In this document: piece by piece, positions 36,186 through 43,169 of the stretch | How the letters are laid out: the number at the start of each line of letters is the position of its first letter | Numbering within the stretch: the first letter of the stretch is position 1 | Position numbers and translations under genes: made by a program | Notes under the pieces: generated by a model | Seen by the model: the letters and a program-made list of their open reading frames with translations, nothing else | Told to the model about the DNA's origin: nothing | Database searches by the model: none | Origin: Thermodesulfobacteriota bacterium | GTDB lineage: Bacteria > Thermosulfidibacterota > Thermosulfidibacteria > Thermosulfidibacterales > B14-G1 | Length of the DNA stretch: 43,169 bases | NCBI GenBank assembly: GCA_024274915.1 | Contig: JAJSAC010000034.1 | Location: forward strand, 1-43,169 | Direction of reading: 5' to 3'

Positions 36186-36426
36186 CAGGAGTTCCCCCAG
36201 TTTTACCCTTAGGGATAAGGGCGGGGCGTTCCGACCGCAGAGATGATAGCTCATAGCTCATGGTTCATAGCTCATAGCTCGTAGTTCATAGCTGATAGCC
36301 ATCAGCTATCAGCCATCAGCCATGGGCAAGGGAGGAATGCCCCGCCCTTTCACTCGTTGGAGATGGAAAATCCAGGATTCTGAACATGATGCCTTTACCA
36401 GGAAGGGAATTTTGGGGGAAGTCCTG
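36186..36426 (-). repeat. Palindromic MITE-like repeat, copy C (241 bp)
   Basis: Opposite orientation to copies A and B. On the plus strand it opens CAGGAGTTCCCCCA and closes TTTGGGGGAAGTCCTG. The inner pair AGGGCGGGGCGTTCC / GGAATGCCCCGCCCT encloses the core. The heptamers are TCATAGC, TCATGGT, TCATAGC x2, TCGTAGT, TCATAGC and TGATAGC, then CATCAGC-type units; the two arms have unequal unit numbers. The adjoining 36168-36185 (TGTCAAGAGGAGCCCAAT) is also present beside copy D. No direct repeat was found at its edges. The rest of the gap to 36571 holds nothing else recognised. Confidence 0.85.
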
Positions 36427-36571
36427 GACCTTTAGATCTTGGGAGTGGGTGAGGAGAGCTTCTCGTGGGGTAGCCTTTCCACTCACTTTCCATACTTGAC
36501 ATGTAGGATAAGGAGGAATATATCTTTTCAAAATAAGGGTTTATTATTAATCTTTACCCATGGGGGGTGAT

Positions 36572-37291
36572 ATGCTTGACTTATTGGTCCTTTTGGCGTT
36601 CGCCATGGCCCTGGTCTCTTTTTTCTTTTGGCTTGTGAAGTTCCTCAGAAGGCAGGGTAAAACCCGTGATGAGAACCTCTGTTTTTGGTTGGCCAAGGAG
36701 GTGAACGGGAGGTGCGTAGAAGGGTCATGGTCTGGTTTTGGGGAGTTGATCCAGGGCATGGTAGATTTTGGCATAGGAGTCACCCAACCCAAGTACGTGG
36801 TGGTGACCCGGGATGGCGGGATGGATGTGGTCTTCTTTGAAATCGACGACAAGCCTTTTCATATTAGCGTTTCTAGTCCGTACACCTCCGCTTGGTGTGG
36901 GTGTATTATCCGGTCTGGAAATGCCCTGGCACCTCCCATGTTGGTTTTCAGGAGAGACGTAGGTGCCGCCGAGCTAGAGGGTTGCAGGGAGACACCTGAG
37001 AGGTGGCACAGGCGGGATTTAGAGGGAGGACCCCTAAAAGGTTATACGGTGGTCAGTCCCGATTTGGAGGGGGCTCTGGACGTATTGGGCAGGGGATTAG
37101 CCTCTCTGTTGGTCAAGGCTGCTAGGGCCGTGGAGGGCAGGGTGTTGCCAAGGCATTTGGCCCTTCAGGTGGTGGGTGATAGGGTGGCTCTTTACACTCA
37201 TCAGCGTGGGTTGACCGAAGTGGAGCACTTTCTGGCCCTTTTCGAGGGGGCCAAGGGGGTCTTGACCGTGCTCGCCGGGAACAGGGGGTAA
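36572..37291 (+). CDS. Hypothetical membrane-anchored protein
   Basis: This 239-residue protein has one N-terminal membrane segment (LDLLVLLAFAMALVSFFFWL, about 2-21), followed by a basic stretch and a soluble domain. No known motif was recognised. ATG 36572 is chosen over ATG 36560 because GGGGGGTGA lies between the two. The soluble part alternates strands and helices (KYVVVTRDGGMDVVFFEID; RHLALQVVGDRVALYTH), suggesting a compact globular cytoplasmic domain. It is monocistronic and converges on the DUF169 gene, with six bases between the stops. Confidence 0.65.
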   Translation: MLDLLVLLAFAMALVSFFFWLVKFLRRQGKTRDENLCFWLAKEVNGRCVEGSWSGFGELIQGMVDFGIGVTQPKYVVVTRDGGMDVVFFEIDDKPFHISVSSPYTSAWCGCIIRSGNALAPPMLVFRRDVGAAELEGCRETPERWHRRDLEGGPLKGYTVVSPDLEGALDVLGRGLASLLVKAARAVEGRVLPRHLALQVVGDRVALYTHQRGLTEVEHFLALFEGAKGVLTVLAGNRG

Positions 37292-37297
37292 AGAGCT

Positions 37298-38080
37298 TCA
37301 GACTTGGATGCCTACCTTCCGGGCCAGCTCTTCGTAGAGGGGGGGAAACTGAACCTGATGGAGCATATAGGGGACGAAGGGATACCGGTTACTACCCACC
37401 TGGGACCCAGCTTCTTTTAGCCCTTCTATGGTGGATGCCAACAAAGAGTAAGGGATGGATAGGACTATCTCGGTGTCTTGGGTGCCGGAAAAGACCCTGT
37501 CTCCCGTACCCGGTATAGTAATGATAGGGGCCCTCAGGAGGTAGGGGGCTACCAGATAGTCGCTGCAAGCTACCCTGCCGCTGGCCTGGGTTCTTACACT
37601 CTTTCCCGTAGTATAAGAGTATCCGTGAACCAGCTTCACTATCTGGGATGGGTCTCCGTAGACCACCACCAACGCTGGTTCTCTGGTGGCTTTGTACAAG
37701 GGTTCCAAGAGAATGGTTTTGTATTCTCGTTTCATGACATGCCATTCTTGCTCCCCTTCCCTCTCTCTAGATACCCAACCCACTTCTACCATAAAGCGGG
37801 AGAGGATCTCTTCGTTGGAAGCGTTGGGACTGGTCAGGAGATTGAGGGCTAGACCCCCTGGAATGCAGATATTGTCTTCCTTTTCTACGGCAACGGACCA
37901 GCCGTAAATCCTGGCCCAGGTCATAGCTTGGCAGAGAGTGATGCGGACCTTTCTGTCTCTGGGTTTCCGCGCCTTGGGGGGGAGGGTTTCTCCATCCGAA
38001 AGGTACGAGACCCCTACAGGTTGTGACTTCAGTCTAAGGAAGTGGGTGAGTCTTTCCGATAGCTTCTTTGCCTTTTCCAT
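37298..38080 (-). CDS. DUF169 family protein
   Basis: This 260-residue protein matches the DUF169 family, found mainly in anaerobes and archaea. Characteristic pieces are LKSQPVGVSYLSDGE near the start, TLCQAMTWAR near residue 70, NICIPGGLALNLL near 90 and GRVACSDYLVAPYL near 187. The three well-placed cysteines in these segments suggest metal or Fe-S binding, but the biochemical role is not established. ATG 38080 is chosen because GGAGGG precedes it; the frame runs on upstream without support. It follows the HlyD gene by 11 bp on the same strand. Confidence 0.82.
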   Translation of the reverse strand: MEKAKKLSERLTHFLRLKSQPVGVSYLSDGETLPPKARKPRDRKVRITLCQAMTWARIYGWSVAVEKEDNICIPGGLALNLLTSPNASNEEILSRFMVEVGWVSREREGEQEWHVMKREYKTILLEPLYKATREPALVVVYGDPSQIVKLVHGYSYTTGKSVRTQASGRVACSDYLVAPYLLRAPIITIPGTGDRVFSGTQDTEIVLSIPYSLLASTIEGLKEAGSQVGSNRYPFVPYMLHQVQFPPLYEELARKVGIQV

Positions 38081-38091
38081 ATTTCCCTCCT

Positions 38092-39216
38092 TTACTGGGT
38101 TGTCTCTTCCCTGATGGGGTTCCACCAGGGACCTGGCCCCACTTTGATAACCCCATCACCAGGCATTCCTGGTTTGAGGAGGTGGTTCTTGTTCTCTTTT
38201 ACGCAGAGCTTTACGGCGAAGGTGTACTGAACCCGTTCCTTGTGGGTCTGGACCTCTTTAGGGGTGAATTCTGCCTTGGGGGCAACGTAGCAGACCCGGG
38301 CTGGAAAGGGGGTGTCAGGGAAGGCGTCCACGTAAACCCTGGCTTCCTGGCCCAGGGCGATGCGGCCCATTTGGGGTTCGGGGATGTAGATTTTGAGGTA
38401 GAGGCTGTCTAGGTTTGTCACTATCACCAGGGGGGTGCCAGCGGTGACCACCTCCCCTTCTTCCACCAGTTTTTCTACCACCCTTCCTTTGACGGGGGAT
38501 GGTATCAGGGTGTCTGCTAAGAAAGCTTGGGCTTTTTCCAGATTGGCTTGGGCGGTGGCCAGGGCCGATCTCAGAATCCCTATCTCCTTTTTCCTGAGGG
38601 TGATTTCTCTCCTCTTGGCCAGGGCCGTTTCCAGGGCTGCTCTGGCCCTGTTCAATTCTTGTTGGGCCTCATCCATCTGGGCTCTGGCACTTTTTGCTGC
38701 TGCTGCCACTTCGTCCAGTCTTCTCTGGGAGATGACCTTTCTATCCCGCAGGGCTTGGAATCGCTTCCAGTCCTTGTTCCATTTTTCCCATTGGGCTTGG
38801 GCACCCTGGAGGCGGGCCCGGGCTCCTTTCACCATGGCCTCTGCTTCCTGGATCTTCTTTCCCACCACTTCCCGCGTGAGATTTAGAGCAACTTTGGCCT
38901 TATCCACTTCCCTTTTTAGCCTGGTTACCTGGGCCTGGGCTGCTTTCATCCGAGCCTGGATTTCTCGGGAATCTAGGATGGCAATGGGGGCCCCCAGGGC
39001 TACAGAACCTCCCTCTTTCACCATGAGACGAGCCACTTTCCCCGGAATTTTGGGAGACACTTCTACTTCATCACCTTCTATGATGCCACTTCCCCATATA
39101 ATGTTGGGGGGTGATTTCTTCTGGGTGAGGCTATTGGACAGGAGGATGAGCCCACCTAGACTGATCCCTGCCACTATAACGATGAAAAGCCCTTTTACCT
39201 CCTTTTTCATTTTCAT
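38092..39216 (-). CDS. HlyD/EmrA-type membrane fusion protein
   Basis: This is a roughly 374-residue periplasmic adaptor for an export system. It has one N-terminal membrane segment (GLFIVIVAGISLGGLILL), a first biotinyl-lipoyl half (GIIEGDEVEVSPKIPGKVAR), a long coiled coil (about 75-205), the second half (ADTLIPSPVKGRVVEKLVEE), and a beta-barrel domain (LYLKIYIPEPQMGRI). A cognate ABC transporter or MFS pump and an outer-membrane channel normally sit next to it but are absent here. ATG 39216 is preferred (AGGTG six bases before); GTG 39225 and ATG 39210 are in-frame alternatives. Confidence 0.88.
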   Translation of the reverse strand: MKMKKEVKGLFIVIVAGISLGGLILLSNSLTQKKSPPNIIWGSGIIEGDEVEVSPKIPGKVARLMVKEGGSVALGAPIAILDSREIQARMKAAQAQVTRLKREVDKAKVALNLTREVVGKKIQEAEAMVKGARARLQGAQAQWEKWNKDWKRFQALRDRKVISQRRLDEVAAAAKSARAQMDEAQQELNRARAALETALAKRREITLRKKEIGILRSALATAQANLEKAQAFLADTLIPSPVKGRVVEKLVEEGEVVTAGTPLVIVTNLDSLYLKIYIPEPQMGRIALGQEARVYVDAFPDTPFPARVCYVAPKAEFTPKEVQTHKERVQYTFAVKLCVKENKNHLLKPGMPGDGVIKVGPGPWWNPIREETTQ

Positions 39217-39341
39217 GGGAAACACCTGCCTCCCGGGCAGAAGCCACAGTGTCTCCTCTTTCGCCCATTCTTTGTGGTGTTCTTCTCCTTCTTTTTGGGG
39301 TGAAACCCCTCGTTTTCTCCCTTTTTCACCATCCTTCTCCC

Positions 39342-39368
39342 TTTATACCAACTCTCCTTGAGGGTCAA
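39342..39368 (-). promoter_or_regulatory. Possible promoter for the HlyD gene
   Basis: On the minus strand TTGACC (39368-39363) and TATAAA (39347-39342) with a rather short 15-bp spacer, some 125 bp before the start codon. Confidence 0.35.
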
Positions 39369-39416
39369 AGGAGGGGGTTGACAGAGGAGGTGAATGGGTA
39401 GCAGTTTTTTTGTGTG

Positions 39417-39908
39417 ATGATGAGGGACAGGGAATTCCCACTGGAAGGACTTATCCTTGCCTTTAGGGAAGAAGAGTTCAGGAGATACGTCCGGGGGTTC
39501 ATTATGGACTCCCGTCGCCTTTTGAACGAGCTGGAGCCGTCGGAGCTTCATCTCATTGCCGACTATGTACCCGGGGTGTTTTGGAGAAAGCTTAAAGGAA
39601 GTGGTCTTCGCCTCTATGCCATGGACGGATTGATGGAGTATTACTTCGGTCACGATCCTGGAGACACATCCCTGGATTTCGCCGAGGACCTGCTTATTCT
39701 TAATTCCCTTTTTTGGGAAAGGTACGGGAGGAGGTCATTCAGGAAGGCTCACAGGGTGAGGCCCGGCGAGAACTACTATTTGGCCTTTGGAGCCTTCTTT
39801 TACAGACTTTCCTATGTGCAGCGGGGTTCCAGCATTTACAGACTCATGAACTTGTATTACAGACCCGTAGTGGAAGAGTTGAGGGAATTGAAAGGAGGGA
39901 GGGGTTGA
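39417..39908 (+). CDS. Hypothetical protein upstream of cutA
   Basis: This 163-residue soluble protein is rich in Arg, Glu, Tyr and Phe (for example DREFPLEGLILAFREEEFRR and SLFWERYGRRSFRKAHRVRP). No membrane segment, signal or known motif was recognised. Start codons GTG 39414, ATG 39417 and ATG 39420 are in a row, with no clear ribosome-binding site; 39417 is an arbitrary choice among them. Its stop overlaps the cutA start by four bases, so the two are translationally coupled, which supports it as a real gene. Confidence 0.6.
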   Translation: MMRDREFPLEGLILAFREEEFRRYVRGFIMDSRRLLNELEPSELHLIADYVPGVFWRKLKGSGLRLYAMDGLMEYYFGHDPGDTSLDFAEDLLILNSLFWERYGRRSFRKAHRVRPGENYYLAFGAFFYRLSYVQRGSSIYRLMNLYYRPVVEELRELKGGRG

Positions 39909-40237
39909 AAGAGTATATCCAGGTTGTGACCACCCTCGACGATGAAGATAAAGCCAGGTCCCTGGCCAGGGAGGTGGTGAAGGCCAGGGTGGTAGCCTGC
40001 GCTCAAGTGCTTGGTCCTATCTCTTCTATTTATTGGTGGCAGGGTGAGCTGGAGGAGACTGGGGAGTATATGGTGGTGATGAAGACTGTGAAAGGGTGCT
40101 ACCCGCGGCTCGAGAAGCTTATAAAAGAGCGGCATTCTTATACTGTACCGGAGATTCTGGCTTTTCCTGTTGTGGTGGGTAATGAGGAGTATCTGGAGTG
40201 GTTAGAGGAGGAGACGGAAGAGGGAGCCGGGGGCTAA
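39905..40237 (+). CDS. cutA: CutA1 divalent-cation tolerance protein
   Basis: This 110-residue trimeric ferredoxin-like protein of the CutA1 family is linked to copper/divalent metal tolerance, although its real role is debated. Typical motifs: VVTTLDDEDKARSLAREVVK near residue 6, VVACAQVLGPISSIYWWQGE near 30, MVVMKT, and HSYTVPEILAFPV near 75. The TTG start at 39905 follows AAGGAGGGAGG and overlaps the previous stop (TTGA). An upstream-extended frame to 39713 overlaps the hypothetical gene and lacks support. Confidence 0.93.
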   Translation: MKEYIQVVTTLDDEDKARSLAREVVKARVVACAQVLGPISSIYWWQGELEETGEYMVVMKTVKGCYPRLEKLIKERHSYTVPEILAFPVVVGNEEYLEWLEEETEEGAGG

Positions 40238-40242
40238 AGGTG

Positions 40243-41445
40243 TCAGGGGATGGTGGTGACTTTAACCACCCTTGTCTTGAAGGGTTCTAGGGAAGTGATG
40301 ACCACCCTCTTTATCTCTTTGCCCTGCCAAGAGTAGAGGCTGTGGATCACTTTGAATTTTGAACCCTCTTGGCCCACATAGACCATCACATGGCCTTGAA
40401 GGAAGAGAAGGGTTTTTCCTGGTGAAGCCTCCTGGAGAACCTCCTCAAGGCTTTCGGAATGAGACGGAGTCCACAGGGTTTTGCCTATCTCTGCCTGCTG
40501 GGACGAGTTGCGGGGGAGGATGATACCTGTCGTGGCGAAAATCTCTCTAACCAGGAGAGAGCAGTCCACTCCACCTTTACCCCCCCAAGAGTAGGTTTCT
40601 CCAAGGAGATTTGTAGCCAGGTTTATGAGGGTCTCTCCCTGGAAGGGAAGGTAGCCTCTGGCGGCCAGTCTCCTGGGTATGTAGAAGGCTCTCCATGGGG
40701 GGGAGGTGTGGTGTGAGGGAAGGAGGACTCTATAGAACCTCTTCTGGGTGCCTTTTAGGGGTAGTCTTGTGCCCATGGGGAGGGTGAAGAGGGGGATGCT
40801 CCCCTCCAGGGGGCTGGAGAAGACGGGGCTGTGGGGAGCAGTGATCACAACGAAAGGGGAGTGGTTGACGTAAGCTTGGAGTTCCCGGTGAGATAGGGAT
40901 ACCAGATCCTTCACTGGTATCCATCCAGGGTTGTAAGTGGAGAGAACAAAGGCCCATTTCTCGTCGCCAGTGGTGTGGACGATGGCTACAGGGGTACCGG
41001 GGGGGATGACGGAGTAGAGGTTACGGTCCAAGTCCCCTTCTCGGGCTTCTTCGGGACTCTCGTAGGTGGGCTTGTATGAGGGAAGACCCCTTAATGAGGT
41101 GGGTTTGACTACCAGGGCGAAAGAGACGTGGACCCGAGGGCGGATCTCGTTCAAGGCCATTGTCTGCTGTATCTTCTTGTAGAAGGCGGTGGGGACCTGG
41201 CTGCCGTCTCGGAAATAGCGGGGTTGGAGAGGGGGGAGGTTTTCAACAGACAGGAAGATCTTGAGAACGCTCCGATTTAGGAAGGGGGGGAGGCGGAGGG
41301 GGTCTGTCATGAGAGGGGTGAGGGTGAGGATGCGATTGTTGACCTTCTGAAGGTCTATTCCCCTGGCCGTAGACGCGAGGATTGTAAGGAGAAATAGGAG
41401 GGGAAAGGGACCTGCCTTGCGTCCTCCCTTTCCCCTGAGGATCAT
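40243..41445 (-). CDS. Secreted SH3 / NlpC-P60 peptidoglycan endopeptidase
   Basis: This 400-residue protein has a signal peptide (FPLLFLLTILASTARG). A central region (about 120-255) shows two SH3b-like parts (PPGTPVAIVHTTGDEKWAFV; SPVFSSPLEGSIPLFTLPMG) and a C-terminal NlpC/P60 cysteine peptidase. The catalytic cysteine is in GGKGGVDCSLLVREIF near residue 300 and the histidine in FLQGHVMVYVG near 360. Such enzymes cut peptide stems of peptidoglycan in the periplasm. It lies 14 bp after htrA on the same strand and is probably cotranscribed. The ribosome-binding site is weak, hinting at coupling. Confidence 0.88.
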   Translation of the reverse strand: MILRGKGGRKAGPFPLLFLLTILASTARGIDLQKVNNRILTLTPLMTDPLRLPPFLNRSVLKIFLSVENLPPLQPRYFRDGSQVPTAFYKKIQQTMALNEIRPRVHVSFALVVKPTSLRGLPSYKPTYESPEEAREGDLDRNLYSVIPPGTPVAIVHTTGDEKWAFVLSTYNPGWIPVKDLVSLSHRELQAYVNHSPFVVITAPHSPVFSSPLEGSIPLFTLPMGTRLPLKGTQKRFYRVLLPSHHTSPPWRAFYIPRRLAARGYLPFQGETLINLATNLLGETYSWGGKGGVDCSLLVREIFATTGIILPRNSSQQAEIGKTLWTPSHSESLEEVLQEASPGKTLLFLQGHVMVYVGQEGSKFKVIHSLYSWQGKEIKRVVITSLEPFKTRVVKVTTIP

Positions 41446-41459
41446 GGTAGTTGGCCCTG

Positions 41460-42857
41460 CTATTTCATCTGGATGGCCACGTAGAAGGAGGAATTACCCC
41501 TTCTTATGAGGAAGGCCACCACTTCTCCGGGTTTTGTTCTGGCCATGGCCATGCGGAAGTCTTCCAGGTTCCTGATGCGCTTCCTGTTTACCCGGAGGAT
41601 GATGTCGCCGTGTTGGATACCTGCTTCGTCTGCAGGACTGCCCGGTTCCACTTGGGTAACGTAGACGCCTCCCTTGATCCCCGTCTGGTTCATGATTTCA
41701 GGAGGCAGGGGTGCTACCTTGAGGCCGAGTTTCACATGTTCTCCGCCGGGCTCGGGCAAGGCTGCTTCCTCCTCGGGCATGGTGCCGATTTTCACCCGGA
41801 TAGTTTTGATCTTCCCGTTGCGTAACACCTTTATCTCCACCGTGGTTCCTGGGGGCGTAATGGCCACGAGACGAGGAAGCTCTCTTATGTCTTTGATTTT
41901 CTTGCCCCGGTACTGGATAATGATGTCGCCTTCTTTCAGTCCTGCCTTGGCAGCAGGGCTATCTTTCATGACTTGGGTGATAACGGCTCCCTGGGCCTTT
42001 TGGAGGCCAAAGGACTTGGCCAACTCGGGGGTGAGGGCTTGAATGTAGACTCCTAGCCAGCCTCTGATCACCTTTCCCCTGGTCTTGAGCTGGGGTAGAA
42101 TTTCTTTGGCCATATTGATGGGAATGGCGAAACCAATGCCTTGACCTTGGGCCACAATTGCTGTGTTGATACCGATAACTTCACCCTCCATGTTGATGAG
42201 GGGGCCACCGCTGTTTCCAGGGTTGATGGATGCGTCGGTTTGGAGGAAGTTGTCGTAGGGACCCTCTCCTATGACCCGGCCCTTGGCGCTAATTATACCA
42301 GCCGTGACGGTGTAGCTAAGACCGAAGGGATTACCTACGGCGATGACCCATTGACCAATTGCCACTCTATCCGAGTCCCCTAGTTTTGCCGCTACCAGTT
42401 TTTTGCCTTTGGGGTCTATCTTGATGAGGGCTATGTCTGTTTTGGGGTCGGCACCCACCAGTTTGGCGTCGTAGGTACTGCCGTCGTGGAGTTTCACTTT
42501 GATTTCCGTGGCCCCTTTCACCACGTGGTTGTTGGTGAGAATGTAGCCGTGGGAGTCGATGATGAAGCCCGAACCCAGGGAACGTCTCTTGAACTTCCTG
42601 GGCGTACCGGGGAAAAAGGGTCCGAATTTGTTTCCGAAAAAGAAGCGGAACATATCTTCGGGTCCCAAGACCCGGCGTTCAATGACCTGAGTTGTGTAAA
42701 TGTTGACCACGAATTCGTTGGCCTCTTTGGCGATCTTGGTAAAATCGGGTAAAGCTACCGTGACCGTTTCCCTTGCGGTGACGGGGCCTGAGAAGACTGA
42801 TAGGGCAAAGGCAACTGCCAGTGCCAGCAACACTCCCTTTTTTGTGTTTCTTTTCAT
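41460..42857 (-). CDS. degP: Periplasmic serine protease of the DegP/HtrA (Do) family
   Basis: This 465-residue protease/chaperone for misfolded envelope proteins has a signal peptide at about 1-28. The catalytic triad is complete: H111 (TNNHVVKGA), D141 (KTDIALIKID) and S216 (NPGNSGGPL). Two PDZ domains follow: RGWLGVYIQALTPELAKSFG near 270 and VYVTQVEPGSPADEAGIQHG near 390. The start follows AGAGGAGG. The protease tops a two-gene unit with the NlpC/P60 protein. The promoter lies next to repeat copy D. The family has DegP, DegQ and MucD members; the exact name is not decidable. Confidence 0.95.
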   Translation of the reverse strand: MKRNTKKGVLLALAVAFALSVFSGPVTARETVTVALPDFTKIAKEANEFVVNIYTTQVIERRVLGPEDMFRFFFGNKFGPFFPGTPRKFKRRSLGSGFIIDSHGYILTNNHVVKGATEIKVKLHDGSTYDAKLVGADPKTDIALIKIDPKGKKLVAAKLGDSDRVAIGQWVIAVGNPFGLSYTVTAGIISAKGRVIGEGPYDNFLQTDASINPGNSGGPLINMEGEVIGINTAIVAQGQGIGFAIPINMAKEILPQLKTRGKVIRGWLGVYIQALTPELAKSFGLQKAQGAVITQVMKDSPAAKAGLKEGDIIIQYRGKKIKDIRELPRLVAITPPGTTVEIKVLRNGKIKTIRVKIGTMPEEEAALPEPGGEHVKLGLKVAPLPPEIMNQTGIKGGVYVTQVEPGSPADEAGIQHGDIILRVNRKRIRNLEDFRMAMARTKPGEVVAFLIRRGNSSFYVAIQMK

Positions 42858-42936
42858 GAAAGGACCTCCTCTTTGGGTGGATGTGCTGAGAGTTTACTCC
42901 GCAGGATTAAAAAAGTTGTGTGACTCATGGGAAAAG

Positions 42937-42965
42937 AGCCTAGTATCCCTTGCCTGGGATGTCAA
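42937..42965 (-). promoter_or_regulatory. Promoter for degP at the edge of repeat copy D
   Basis: On the minus strand a perfect TTGACA (42965-42960), 17 bp, then TAGGCT (42942-42937). The -35 belongs to the conserved GGGCTCCTCTTGACA that also borders copy C. The -10 matches three of six consensus bases. Confidence 0.45.
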
Positions 42966-42976
42966 GAGGAGCCCAA

Positions 42977-43169
42977 CAGGAGTTCCCCCACTTTTACTCT
43001 TATGGGTCAGGGCGGGGCGTTCCGAGCGCAGAGATGATAGCTCATAGTTCATAGCTCGTAGTTCATGGTTCATAGCTCATAGTTGCTATCAGCCATGAGC
43101 CATCAGCTATCAGCCATGGGCAAGGGAGGAATGCCCCGCCCTTTCACTTGTTGGAAAGAAAAAATCCAG
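42977..43169 (-). repeat. Palindromic MITE-like repeat, copy D (cut by window edge)
   Basis: The first 193 bp of a copy in the same orientation as copy C. It opens CAGGAGTTCCCCCA. The inner pair AGGGCGGGGCGTTCC / GGAATGCCCCGCCCT is present. The core runs TCATAGT, TCATAGC, TCGTAGT, TCATGGT, TCATAGC and TCATAGT, then TGCTATCAG, CCATGAG, CCATCAG, CTATCAG and CCATGGG. The distal end lies outside the window. Confidence 0.85.

Noticed and set aside
36049-36261. 70-codon open frame on the minus strand
   Set aside because: It runs through tRNA-Gly and the repeat border; the text VAGSNPVARSKIL is the familiar translation of a tRNA T arm.

Overview
The window looks like chromosome from a diderm (LPS-bearing) bacterium. 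It carries lpxC, lptE, a periplasmic HtrA protease, a LpoA-like lipoprotein and a mannose-1-phosphate guanylyltransferase. An Isf-type iron-sulfur flavoprotein, a V4R protein, an ADP-forming acyl-CoA synthetase remnant and a DUF35/thiolase/HMG-CoA synthase set suggest an anaerobe. My best guess is a Desulfobacterota-like lineage, possibly thermophilic, but this is inference without any database search. No phage, integrase, CRISPR array or rRNA was seen.

Layout. 1-1091: uvrB N-terminal part (minus). 1139-1396: first copy of a palindromic repeat. 1483-4782: polyprenol-kinase-like membrane protein, tRNA-Val, thrS and infC (plus; infC apparently starts at ATA and is not followed by rpmI-rplT). 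4790-7706: a decayed acyl-CoA synthetase, then DRTGG/BioD-like, Isf-like flavoprotein and V4R genes. 7739-10699: minus strand, with a pilM interrupted by an in-frame TAA, a tiny membrane protein, a Fis-like regulator, an MBL hydrolase and dtd. 11036-17619: a seven-gene plus-strand metabolic operon or pair of operons (biotin carboxylase, biotinyl carrier, enoyl-CoA hydratase, carboxyltransferase, HMG-CoA synthase, thiolase, DUF35). 17699-19811: small hypothetical, nitrilase-family amidase (minus) and lpxC. 19853-25248: minus-strand operon clpB, sigma-70 factor, Fe-alcohol dehydrogenase, hypothetical. 25249-25891: gene-poor, AT-rich stretch with strong hairpins. 25892-29273: dnaK-dnaJ-hspR (minus, no grpE). 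29515-29764: second repeat. 29850-33470: argS, SPOR protein, LpoA-like lipoprotein. 33491-36134: tRNA-Gly, lptE, holA, manC (minus). 36186-36426: third repeat. 36572-42857: hypothetical, DUF169, lone HlyD, hypothetical, cutA, NlpC/P60, htrA. 42977-end: fourth repeat, cut by the window edge.

How the genes work together. The 11-17.6 kb operon encodes consecutive chemical steps joining 3-methylcrotonyl-CoA, 3-methylglutaconyl-CoA, HMG-CoA, acetoacetyl-CoA and acetyl-CoA. No HMG-CoA lyase is seen; an archaeal-type HMG-CoA synthase/thiolase/DUF35 set stands in that position. The stress region links clpB, a sigma factor, dnaK, dnaJ and the repressor HspR; HspR-like operators are visible at both stress promoters. 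The most unusual non-coding feature is a four-copy, roughly 250-bp element. It has inverted ends and an interior of complementary 7-bp unit arrays that could fold into a long hairpin. One copy is flanked by a 9-bp direct repeat, and two copies abut a shared sequence containing a perfect -35 box.
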